A DNA stretch of 27,486 nucleotides, from contig JAWQRM010000172.1 in NCBI GenBank assembly GCA_033557675.1, positions 1-27,486 of the forward strand, read 5' to 3'. Below the pieces are notes generated by a model that saw only the letters and a program-made list of their open reading frames with translations, had not been told where the DNA came from and ran no database searches. Shown piece after piece: positions 1 through 9,800 of the stretch. Positions within the stretch are counted from its first letter, which is position 1. Each line of letters starts with the position of its first letter. The position numbers and the translations under genes were made by a program. The stretch comes from Coptodactyla brooksi. Lineage: Eukaryota > Arthropoda > Insecta > Coleoptera > Scarabaeidae.

Positions 1-1350
1 TCTTCTTCTAACTGGAATGATCCTGCTGTGTTGACATTTGAAAAAGGATCCGACCCAGTCTGGTATGTCCACGTATAAAATGTTCTGGAATCGTTCCTTG
101 AAATCACCGTGGAGGTTTTCCAAATGTTGACAGTAATCAAGGTGATACTGCTGATAAATTATGGAAGTTATTGAATTCCCGTCTGCCGATATTTCTTTTA
201 TAAAAGCATCAAGGGTATTTTTTGTCTTAATCAAGTTTAAGTCGTCGCCTTGAAGCTGGAGATTCACATCATTAAACAATTTATACAAGTCTGTCAAGTA
301 CGCAGTATCATTCTTTGATAAGATGAGGTTGTCGCGCAATTCTGTGTCTTTGTTTTCCAGGAACTCTATCACAGACCCAAACAGATTCTAGCATCGAGTC
401 AAACAAGTAGCTTTTGACAGCCAGCGCATCTCTGTGTGAAGCAGCAATCAGTGGAAATCTTCATCATTGGCAATGCAAAGCTGACTAAATAATCTGTCAT
501 TCAGTGAGTTACTTCTAATTTTATTAACTGCTCTTATAACATATTGCAGTGATGTATGGAGGCGTTCACTCAGATTTTTTGCAACCAAATGCTGGCGAGG
601 AATGGTGCAATGTACAGCAAGCACATCAGGAACTTTATTTTTTAAGCGTGCTATGAAGCCGTTGTGACGCCCTGTCATAGTCGGAGCGCGATCCCTTGCA
701 GCTGACATAATATTATTCAAAGGAATTTTCTTTTCGTTACAAAACTTTTCCAGTGTATTAAATATGGTTTCCTTTTGTATCTATTTCTAAATTTGAGGCA
801 GACAATAGTTCTTAACGTATTTCCTCATCTTTGATACACAATTGCTGATTGCACAATGATGATTGCACAATGATTCTTCAAATATTTTGCACACAACTAT
901 TGCTCAAAGGAATTTTCTGGATAATACCTGCCGCTGGTTTATAGAGCACGATGGTTATTACTTTTACTAAAAAGGTAATTTTGCCCGTAAAATTAAATCT
1001 CCCCCAATAGTATGTGGTTCGTCTGTTTTAGCAATCAACAATGACATGTTGTAGGAATCTCGAAGTCCGTCATCGTCTCGCTTAGAAGCTGGTGAAGAAA
1101 GATTTGATATAGTTAGCTGAAGTTCGTACTTCTTTTTGATCTCTTCAAAATAGATCACAGCCTTGTCTTTCTTATCTGAGTGTATTATATTACAATGTTC
1201 TTGAAGCCTAGAAGGCTTCATCGCTTAATTTGAAAATGCTTTTTGACAAATAAGGCACATTGGCGACAATGGATTTGTGGGATTTTCGATGAATCCATAT
1301 TTAATATATTCCGCACTATATTGCCGTCTCCTCTGTTTTGCTTCTGACAT
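1..1350 (-). pseudogene. ZBED/SCAND3-type (hAT-like) transposase relic, cut by the window edge
   Basis: Read on the minus strand from an ATG at 1350, the translation begins MSEAKQRRRQYS and carries a BED-finger-like C-x2-C region. It then hits an in-frame stop exactly where the family has a residue before AMKPSRL (about 1218). The next block (1221-967) has KPSRLQEHC and LLIAKTDEPHTIGGDLIL, typical of ZBED5/SCAND3/FAM200-like domesticated or mobile hAT proteins. About 100 residues are then missing. A further block, in shifted frames, runs from about 840 to 1. It includes IPLNNIMSAA, APTMTGRHNGFIARLK, LLLHTEMRWLSKA, FLENKDTELRDNL and LQLQGDDLNLIKTK. I see stops near 806, 446 and 389 and a one-base frameshift near 770. 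It is a dead mobile-element copy, not a host gene. The family assignment is from remembered motif order, not a search. Confidence 0.8.
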
Positions 1351-1760
1351 GGTTTTTACTTCACAGATACGTGAGTAAAAGGTTAACTTTTAAAAACCTA
1401 CTATCGATTGCGCACAATATGGCTAATGAAAATTAAACGAACAATCACTGCCTTTATATACGTTGCAAACAACATGCATCGACAGGAATAAGATAAACAT
1501 GCAATGATACATAATACTCGGCGTGGAAGTTAAGCACGGGCGGGGGCAAGGGCGATGCAGGAGCAGAGTGCGGATCGGAGGCTGCAAGGCTCAGTCCTGT
1601 CAATGCATGCATCCGTGCTTGCTGTCTCCCGAATGCCTCGGAATTTGTAGACACTGCGCCATGGCAATACATACAATAATAAAAAAATAAACCAATGTTA
1701 CAATTTATTTACTACATTGTTCGCGTGTTTTTTTCATCTGCCCTCGGCCCATTAGTACCA
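1351..1760. other. No gene seen; relatively GC-rich flank of the hAT relic
   Basis: This stretch holds no recognisable coding sequence. A 72-codon minus-strand reading frame at 1454-1672 is proline/alanine rich and lacks any motif I know. The stretch may be the 5' non-coding end of the element to its left, or host intron. I could not identify terminal inverted repeats. Confidence 0.4.
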
Positions 1761-1824
1761 CCTTAATGGTACTAAAGAAATGTGTGAATTAATTAATAAG
1801 ACTAATTTTTTTATTCAAATGGAA

Positions 1825-2690
1825 TTACAATTCAGCATCGTCTCCCTCAAAATAACTTCCTCGGGAAGCCACATAGCGCTCGAGACGGTTCTTCCAATCT
1901 TCATAGCAGTGCTGGAAGTCGGACACTGGAATAGCTTCCAACTGGTCGGTTATGGCCATTTGAACGTTTTCGAGTGCTCTAAAACGACGTCCCTCGAGGT
2001 GATTTTTCAATCTCAAGAAGAGAAAAACATCACAAGGTGAATACGGAGGCCGAGGAATCACAGGAATGTTCTTACTAGCCAAAAACTCTTGGTCCACTGA
2101 AATTGCTATGCGACAAGATTTTGGATGATTCCCTAGCTATTAACAAAGTAAATCAGCATCCATTTGATCTCCGACTTGCTCCTTTTTGCTTTTTTTGGTC
2201 TTGGAGGGGTTGAAGTGTGCAATTCCGTGCTCAACCATTTGCTCAACCTCCGAGTCGTACTCAAACACCCGAGACTCATCACCAGTAATGACACGTTTCG
2301 CAAAGTGGAGATAATTTTTAATTGATTTCAAAAAGTCAAGGAACCTTTTGTCTTCTGATGTCCTTTTGTCCCTGCGAAAGGTTTTTTGAAACCAATTTTG
2401 CACAAATTTTTTTGATCCCCAATTCGTTAAAATTGTCAAAATCTGATGAACAATGGTGTGAGTTAAATTCAACTCTTCCCCAACCGACGATCTGAACGCA
2501 CAGTATCCTGGATTCTGTCAACATTTTCATCGGTTCTTGAAAATGAAGGCCTTGCACTGCATGGTTCATCTTCAATCGACTCTCTTCCTTCTGAAAATGT
2601 CTTAAACCACCGCAAACCCTGAGCTCTTGACAAAACACTGTCCCAGATATGGTAGAGTTAAAGAAGCTTCGGATGGGTTGCCAATTTATA
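1825..2690 (-). pseudogene. mariner transposase relic (SETMAR-like family)
   Basis: Minus-strand frames read in order as a mariner transposase. First is a helix-turn-helix region (GLRWFKTFSEGRES-like, about 2630-2580, and LTHTIVHQILTDELG-like with frameshifts, about 2470-2410). Next come KICAKLVSKNLSQ and RVITGDES with the first catalytic Asp (about 2290). The C-terminal block runs QEFLASKNIPVIPRPPYSP (2095) to ASRGSYFEGD (stop near 1825). The segment between DADLLC (about 2140) and AISVDQEFLA (about 2105) lacks roughly 100 residues, including the HHDNAPCH-type second catalytic Asp. The DLAP of the YSPDLAPCD motif is also gone. The copy is inactive. It lies in the same orientation as the neighbouring Tc1 and hAT relics. 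Confidence 0.88.
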
Positions 2691-2749
2691 AAGGGTAGAT
2701 ATTAGATATTGTCTTTTAAGTAGTTCTGTCAAAGCAATTAGGCATAGCT

Positions 2750-2850
2750 TTTATAAAATAAATAGCATGATAGGTCGGTTAGCTAGTAGTTAGTCTTTCA
2801 TCGCTCCTGATGATGCTGATATGGTTAGCGAAACTTGATCGTTAGTTTAC
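2750..2850 (+). repeat. Dispersed repeat family P1 with hammerhead-like core
   Basis: The segment starts AAATAAATAGCATGATAGG, continues through GGTTAGCTAGTAGTTAG and reaches a core at 2807-2833. The core is CTGATGA, one T, then a weak stem with GCT and AGC ends, then GAAAC. Related copies occur on the minus strand at 11825-11880 and 25400-25440, and in degraded form at 19100-19170. Penelope-like retroelements are known to carry hammerhead ribozyme motifs in their terminal repeats, and a Penelope endonuclease lies at 23275-23830. I therefore infer that P1 is a terminal-repeat fragment of such an element. Confidence 0.55.
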
Positions 2851-2989
2851 TTTAAGTAGCCAAAAGTGGAGAAACATATACATATATACAAAAAGTAGCA
2901 ATATTCATATAAAAACATATGTGTATGCTGAATAATTAGTGTATTAAATTTTACTTCAACTTTATTTCAATGAAAAATCATAATATTCC

Positions 2990-3490
2990 ATTTTTGTGCA
3001 GTCAAAAGTGGGGAAACTTTTAAAAAACAACACATCAATAACTGTTTTCCATACTTGGCCGCAACTCCTTCATTTTTAAACAGATCCTGACATCTTTGTG
3101 GCCTTTACTCGAGTAATCTCTTCATCGCGTCCCTGAAAATTTATTCCAAGCTTATGATAATCATTGTCTTTCAGATTTTCAGGATGTTTACGTCAGACAG
3201 CGTTATTCAATTGTTCGCATAAACATTGGGTTAGCGATCCCAGAAAGAAAAAAAACATTTTCTTACTTTTGCGATTCGTTTTGTGTTGTCGTGCTGAAAT
3301 TTTCAAACTCGTCATAATTTTTCTTCGGTATTGGGTAACTGTTTATTCTGGGATCGAATTTTTCATTAAAGGACACCTTACCCATCTTATTCCATTAGAT
3401 TCGCGCAGATTAAGCTTGCTTTCATCCATTCACAGCATGTTTCCATTGATCGTGCTGTGGTCCAAAATTCAAACTGGCTTGTCCATTTTT
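2990..3490 (-). pseudogene. Tc1-like transposase relic
   Basis: On the minus strand, 3460-3320 reads DESKLNLRESNGIRWVRCP followed by a PRINSYPIPKK-like stretch, which matches the region after the first catalytic Asp of Tc1 elements (WSDESKF...). Further along, at about 3130-3050, a second frame gives LLE-RPQRCQDLFKNEGVAAKY, the usual Tc1 C-terminus. The middle, with the second Asp and the DxxE, is missing, and stops are frequent. The sequence CAGTCAAAAGTGGGGAAAC at 2999 looks like a Tc1-family terminal repeat, and a variant lies at about 2859. The element is dead. A 110-codon plus-strand frame here is a shadow. Confidence 0.65.
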
Positions 3491-3499
3491 ATTTGAAAT

Positions 3500-4814
3500 A
3501 AAAGGTTTCTTGGTTCAGGTGGAAATATGAGAAGGAAAAATACTTAGAAGAACTTTCGGAGTGAAGAAACTGACTGAAAGATTAAGGTGAACAAATGAAG
3601 AGGATTTAAAAGAGGATTTTAGAGAGATTTAAACGATATATAACGGGGCTCAAAAAAATGACTTCATCAAGGCTCATAGATTATAGTGCAAGGAAAGAGA
3701 AGGAGAAAACGACCAAGAAAGAGTTACTGTTGCTGTAACAGCAGATTTAAGAGCTAAGAATGTACAAAATTGAAATGATGATTTTAAAATGGCCTCTGCA
3801 AGTTCTATATATGTATAAATTACAACTGTTTGCATTTCTATTATGAGGATGTGCGTGATTTTGTGATATTTCCAAAGTAGAATATTAAAACAATTTTCAG
3901 ATTCTGCAAAATTTAAAAGTTTCTTCAACTTTGGTCTGTAGTGTACATTACTACATATCATATTGATTTATTATATTAATATAGCTGTGCTGTATATGGC
4001 GTAATATTTTAAAATAAACAAAAAAATACATTTATTTATAGAAAAGTATGATACCAACAGTAACTAAAATGTCCTTCATATGACCTAGAATATAAACATT
4101 ATGTGTATATGATGAGTTGTGTCTAACGCTTGGTATTTCTGTTTTGACAGACAAAAATATCAGATACAATCTTACAAAGCTCAGTAAGTATAAAGAACAT
4201 ACTATTCATACATTGTACATACACCACAAATTGAAAAAACAATTGTATTAATAGCTTAAATATATGAATAATACGTATTAATTATTATAAATATTGATGT
4301 GGCTAAATATGAATTATTAACATTTTTTTTAAGTAGATAACTCCACTTGTTAAGAATCATTATAAGTATAAATAGTTAATTTCAATAACAACTACACAAA
4401 GGACACCAAAAGCTGTAATAACTATAACAACTGTAATAAATATAGATACTGTAATAACTTAAACTCTTCGTTATGTTTTATCTATGACAACATTATATAT
4501 CATTGGTATGCCATACACACGGCCTTGAAATTATCTAGAAAACATGATTATATTTTAAAAATATTTTAATATGCATTTTTAATAAATATATAGTACACGT
4601 GACATGTTCAGTTAAAACTAAATCAAACTATTAGATCTGAGTTTAAATCGCTTTTTCAGTCTACACTGAATTGATTGATTTGGGTGTTTGTAATTCTCAC
4701 ATTGTTAATTATTAAATAATTAACTCTTTATTATTATATAATTAAGATTATTGTTTTTCCATGGACAGTTCATCTATATGTGAATATATACGAAATAAAT
4801 ATGAAGATATATTA
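3500..4814. other. AT-rich non-coding DNA, probably Ptp99A intron
   Basis: No gene was recognised. The stretch is rich in short A/T runs and degenerate repeats. A 95-codon minus-strand reading frame at 3674-3961 shows no motif and has the composition expected by chance. I see no splice-flanked exon with Ptp99A-like FN3 or Ig residues. Confidence 0.5.
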
Positions 4815-4886
4815 ACCGCCAAGCAGGATTCGAACCTGCGACCTTCTGCTTTCATGAAGAGTGCTCTACCTTTGAACTAACGAAGG
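4815..4886 (-). tRNA. tRNA-like sequence, probably a tRNA pseudogene or tRNA-derived repeat
   Basis: Read on the minus strand, the 72 nt fold as a tRNA. The D-arm is GUUC/GAGC around AAAGGUA. The variable loop is AGGUC. The T-arm is a perfect GCAGG-UUCGAAU-CCUGC. The 7-bp acceptor stem has only about five good pairs (CCUUCGU with UUGGCGG). The anticodon arm pairs poorly: UCUUC/GCAGA gives four of five pairs with a six-base loop AUGAAA, so the anticodon cannot be assigned safely. The B-box (GGTTCGAATCC) is perfect. Related sequences at 10637-10712 and 16780-17000 suggest a dispersed tRNA-derived family rather than a working tRNA. Confidence 0.45.
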
Positions 4887-5092
4887 TCCCTCCTCACTGT
4901 TCAGAAAGTCGTCCTCTTGTTTCTCCTCTTTCGAAAACTTGAACAACTGCACTCCCACCCCTAGATCACTAATATTCATTTCGAATGATATAAAATGCCA
5001 ATCGATGGCATTACATGTTTCGGCAGCAGATTCATAAAGGAAATAAGTGATTTTTACTTTTTATTGAAACTAGAATTTCTGCTCCCATTGCG

Positions 5093-5131
5093 GACCCTCG
5101 GTAGCTCAACTTTTGAGCTACCCCGAGGGTC
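5093..5131. repeat. Hairpin made of an inverted tRNA-like 5' half
   Basis: The left arm GACCCTCGGTAGCTCAA pairs with the right arm TTGAGCTACCCCGAGGGTC over 17 bp, with only a 2-nt bulge. The arm resembles the 5' end and A-box of the tRNA-like sequence at 10637 (ACCCTCGCAAAGCTCAG). That suggests a fold-back derivative of the same repeat family. Confidence 0.6.
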
Positions 5132-5139
5132 TATCCTAA

Positions 5140-5655
5140 CTCTTCTGAATTTTGTTCAAGTGTATTTTTTAAATTTTATACCAAACTTTGTCAAATGCCA
5201 CCGACATGTCAAGGAACACTGATAAACAGTATCGTTTGTGTTCCAGATCTTGATTGATTTTAGCTACTACTCGATGCACTTGTTCTATGCTTAAATGATG
5301 TCAAAACCCAAACTGATGATTGGGTATTAATTTATTAGCTGCCAGGATGGGATTCATTCTTTTGAAGAGTAATTTTTCAAAAACTATTGATATCACAAGC
5401 AGGAGACTGATTGGGCGGTAAGATGTTACTTCTTCATGGGATTTTACACTATTTTGGAATAACTATAATCTACTTCTTTCCATTGCTAAGAATAATAACC
5501 GAACATTAACTCTTTTTGTGGAAGCTGTTTTAACACTGTTCTGGAGATCAGGTCGAAACCTGGGCTTTTTTGCAGCTCCTTTTACTTCTTTTACCGATAT
5601 TTCTCCATTGGTAAACTCGTTTGATATCATGCAACCAGGAGCTTATGAGGTATGG
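5140..5655 (-). pseudogene. Jockey-type LINE reverse transcriptase fragment
   Basis: Minus-strand frames give, in order, ISVKEVKGAAKKPRF (about 5605), a PGFDLI..VLKQLP-like stretch, QWKEVDY, a YRPISLLPVIS-like stretch with a frameshift (about 5420), INPILAANKLIPNHQFGF-like residues (about 5350-5310) and VFLDMSVAFDKVWYKI-like residues (about 5200). This is the N-terminal half of the fingers/palm of a non-LTR reverse transcriptase, up to the first catalytic Asp motif (FLDxxxAFD). The remaining catalytic motif (YADD) is absent, and several stops and frameshifts are present. It is an inactive, truncated copy inside the putative intron. Confidence 0.75.
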
Positions 5656-5659
5656 GTGG

Positions 5660-6285
5660 AACTGCTTTTATTTATTAAAAATGCATTTTAAAATATTTCT
5701 TTCAATTAATATATGCAAGGGTCGCTTACTGAGTCATGGCAACATTCCTACTCTAATGAATTCCAAGGCCCAACTAGAATTTCAAGTTGCGTCATTAGCA
5801 TATCGAACATTAATCAGTCGCCTTAGTAAGTAACCCTCGTATTAGCTGATTAAATGTCAGCTTTTGTTAACAATTTCTGTAAATCTGTGATTATGTTATT
5901 TAATGCATTGACAATATACCATTATTATTATTCTATTTCTTCTAAGAATATCAATTTTTGATAAAGGAATGTGAAAAGTATATTTTCTATGCGGATGTAA
6001 TAATTTATAATATATACTGATAAAAATGACAAGAAATACATAGCACACAGTAATAGCAATAATATTTTTAGAATTGGAAACATTGCGTTAAAAATATAAA
6101 AACATTTACACTCGACGTTAAAATATAAGCAAATTATATACAAATTTTAACGATACAATTAGATTGTTTAAAAAGTCAAAGAAATATGTTCAATTAATCA
6201 CATGTTAATGATTTATTATTTATAAGCCCATTATTCTATGAAATCCCATGCACTACGATGTTTTGAATATATAAAATAATTTCAG
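5660..6285. other. Non-coding, end of the intron before the first visible Ptp99A exon
   Basis: A 70-codon plus-strand frame (5621-5833) ends near a donor-like CTTAGTAAGTAA, with an acceptor-like TATGCAAG upstream. I cannot match it to an FN3 or Ig domain, so I do not call it an exon. The remainder is AT-rich. A clean acceptor (ATAATTTCAG) ends at 6285. Confidence 0.4.
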
Positions 6286-6882
6286 AACCAGATAGCGAGT
6301 ACATAATATGGGTGAAAGCTTTCACATCGAAAAACGAAGGAGAAAAATCCGATGACGTTTTCAACAAAACTGACATCGACGGTCCGAATGCGCCGAGAAT
6401 TTTAAACTTAACCTGTCAGACCCAGGACACGATCTACGTACAATGGCAACGTCCAAGTGTATTTTACCACTCGATCAACTTTTACCATATATACTTAAGC
6501 AGCGAATATTTAGAGGAAACCGTTATAGAACTGCCCGCCGCCACGGAATATTTAGAGAGCTCGGTAAGGTCCTTATTCTTATTACTTCGATTGAAGACGA
6601 CCGTAACGTTTACCGCTTTTATTTACAGTACTCTATAAAGAACGTTTCAACTAATATGAATTACGAAGTCCGTTTAGCTGCCTCATCTCGTAGTTTATAC
6701 ACCGGAAAGCTAATACAAGGATCGGTATCGGGCCCCGTCAGGGTTCAGATGCAAGAAGACTGTGATAAAAAACAATTTTATATGAGACACACCACTCACG
6801 AATTGAGTGCTGGAATGATCGCTGGGGTTGCTTGCGCTGCTATAGCTTTCGTCTTGGCCGTTATGGCGTTCGTATTATGGAG
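6286..6882 (+). other. Ptp99A: Ptp99A ectodomain end and transmembrane exons
   Basis: The first exon encodes the end of one FN3 domain (PDSEYIIWVKAFTSKNEGEKS) and the start of another (APRILNLTCQTQDTIYVQW). The second completes it (YSIKNVSTNMNYEVRLAAS). It then encodes an extracellular stalk and a membrane helix, MIAGVACAAIAFVLAVMAFVLW, ending at an Arg split by the 1.2-kb intron. The 65-nt intron 6564-6628 is translated through without a stop, so unspliced reading frames look continuous here. Confidence 0.9.
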
Positions 6883-9800
6883 GTATGTACAAACTTGTTA
6901 ATATTTATAACGATGTACTTTGTTTATTGTTGTAAACGAGTTTCATACTTATTAAATTATTAACATTTAATATATATTACATGGGAAACGTAATAATCAC
7001 GTTTAATAGAGAAAATTGGAAAAAAAAAACTGTTGCAAAAAAAAGGGAAAGCTAGTGGAGCATGACAACTTGCAAAACCACCATCTTCTTCATCCGATTC
7101 TTCATCGCTTTAAATTTGTCTATAGAACTACTATTTGGCTTCCTATTTTTACGAAACCGCCCCTGGATTCACAACAGCTGTAATCACTATTGCAAGTTAG
7201 TAATAAAGGTTCATCGTTGGTACTGTTACCAGAAGATATTGTATGTTTCGACATGGTGCTAATTTAGGGTAACAATTCGCATATTGTAATAAGGACGACT
7301 CAAATGCTACTCGGCTATTTTCTTTCTAGTAATTTTCGCTCAACAGGTATCGTACGATCTCTAAAATAAGATATGAGAATGACTCCTGACATTTGAATAT
7401 CTTAATATCTAAAATTATATGCAACGCGGTAAAATAAAAAAAAGAAGAAATAAAAATATTTCTTAAAAATATTCCACATCGCTGCATTGGTAAGCACCGA
7501 TATCTAAGAAGTTCCGGATGAATCTGTGCTATGAAAAACGTACATTATCGTAATCAATTCGAATAGAAATTGCATCAACGAAAAGGCAAGGCATTCCGTA
7601 TTATCTACCACACTCGTGTTTTTTAAATTAAACTGATGTCCCCTTTAATATTGTTTTAATCGCATAAATTAAGTACATCCTCTATCGTACACCATACTCA
7701 CACACTACACTCGTTAATAGTCATTGACACTTCGGCAGTTCTTCACGAATGGACCTTCGAAAGCTGTATTTTCAGTGTTAACATCTAAAGTATTTTTGGA
7801 TGTCGGTTTCAAAATTAGTGATTTGTACCATAATGTTTGCAGCAAACATAGATATATATAGTGTTGGGTTAATATTATGTTTACTAGAGATAAGGAATAT
7901 AGATAATACAGATAATAAAGTCATATGAAATACCGTATATGCCATATGAGACAGTATAACAGTATAGTCTAACAGTATAACACCATAAAAAGTATGTTAG
8001 GTTCACTGGCATTAAAGGTGACAAATATACGGTAATTAATTAATTGTAAACCATTTTTGCTTCAAATTTAGCACGCTTAATTAATGTTTTTGTTACAGAA
8101 AATTTTTTAGCGCACCATATTACTATCTAGACAATCCACCATGCGCAATCCCAACTACGTCTTTAGACTGGAACATGCCTCCGGAGGAAAATGGAGAATA
8201 CAAAGGTCCGATACAGGTGAATATGTTTTGCAAGCACGTTGCTCAATTGCACGCAGACGGAGATATCGGGTTCAGTAAGGAATACGAAGTCATTCAGGGC
8301 ATTGCGACTCAAGATGAACATTCTTCCGAAATATCTCAGCACCCGGACAATCGCGTGAAGAACAGATACCTAAATATTACGGCATGTGAGTTCGATCATA
8401 AAGTGATGCTTAACGATCGCCAAAATCTTTGTTTTCCCTTTAGATGACCACAGCATAGTTCAACTATTGGCGATGCCAGGACAAAAGAAGAATATCGAAT
8501 ACATCAACGCGAATTACATAGACGGCTTTTCCATATCAAAGGCGTACATAGGTACTCAAGGTCCGTTGCCGTCGACTTTCGACTGTTTTTGGCGTATGGT
8601 TTGGGAACAGCGTGTGACAATTATAGTAATGATTACCAACCTTGTCGAGCGTGGTAGGGTAAGTACAACCAATCTCCACCTATTTTCGATCCAGTAAATT
8701 TTTCTACGAATTTGCTTTTGTTAGGATTCGTTCTTCAACTTCGGTTATGAGCATTGCGAGGTATTTTTTGTGTATAACCTTTTCGTTTTCGTTTATTTGT
8801 GCACTAACCGTTTGAACGGTTTGGACTAATCAATTTTTTTTATTTAACTGTCAATACATACACTAATTAAACCATTATTCCATTACTTAAACGGAAAATG
8901 CCTGGAGGGGTAGCATTTCATATAAACACAATATTTATTTAAACTCTTGCCACATTTGCAGGGCAACGCAAATAGAAACAGCTGTTTGATTTCGACATAT
9001 TCGTATATTTAAGGAACGCCTACTATTTGCTTAAACGATGACACAAAGTGGTGAACGTATTGAAAATAAAGTTTGGTTTACAAAACATCATATTCTGATA
9101 AATAAGGAAAATTAGTTTCTATACATTCCAAATGGTTAATTAAATGTTAATGTTAATTAAATACACACAATATATTTATACAGATTTGAAAATTATTCGT
9201 TCACACATACATAATTACTAAATATGATAGATGCACCCGTTTCCTTCCTACAATTATATAAAAGATTATACAATGAATTCTTACAACTGCAGCCATAAGG
9301 ATATCATGTCATATTTTTGTTATGAGTCATATTTTGTCATGCACTGTCACCCTTATTTCAGAAAACGAAGGTCTGTGGTCTCATAGTTACTAGCGCTAAC
9401 AAACACCTTAACCACAGTAAAATTGTTTATAATCTCGACATATATTTCGGTTTATCTAATAAACCTTTGTCAGGAGAATGAAATGGGTAAATAATAAGTC
9501 ATTAATAAATATCTCTAATAAATCATTTCACTCTCCTGACGAAGGTTTATAAACACCTTAACCACAACAATCTTGTTATGGTTAAGGTGTTTATTAGCTC
9601 TAGCACTCTAGTAGAGAAAAATACACATGTTAGAAAAATTAGTTTGTCTACGACAAGCGAGTCTTTCACAATGGAAAAACTGTTACAGGATAAAGCAATC
9701 TGTGGAGTTAAAAGATTTCTTGTTGAAGAATTAGAAGAAGCATATATCTAACAAAAACACTAATTAACCTTCGAGCAAGCACAACTATTTTTCATACATG

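Noticed and set aside
1780..2040. Plus-strand 86-codon reading frame
   Set aside because: It is the complement of the mariner transposase C-terminus and has no features of its own.
3164..3496. Plus-strand 110-codon reading frame
   Set aside because: Shadow of the minus-strand Tc1 relic; the DESKLNLRES match is on the other strand.
4815..4886. Functional tRNA gene with a definite anticodon
   Set aside because: The anticodon stem and loop do not form a standard 5-bp/7-nt arm and the acceptor stem is mismatched.
5621..5833. Possible Ptp99A FN3 exon (LEFQVASLAYRTLISRL before a GTAAGT-like site)
   Set aside because: No FN3 core Trp/Tyr pattern; its 5' part overlaps the LINE fragment and the acceptor is weak.
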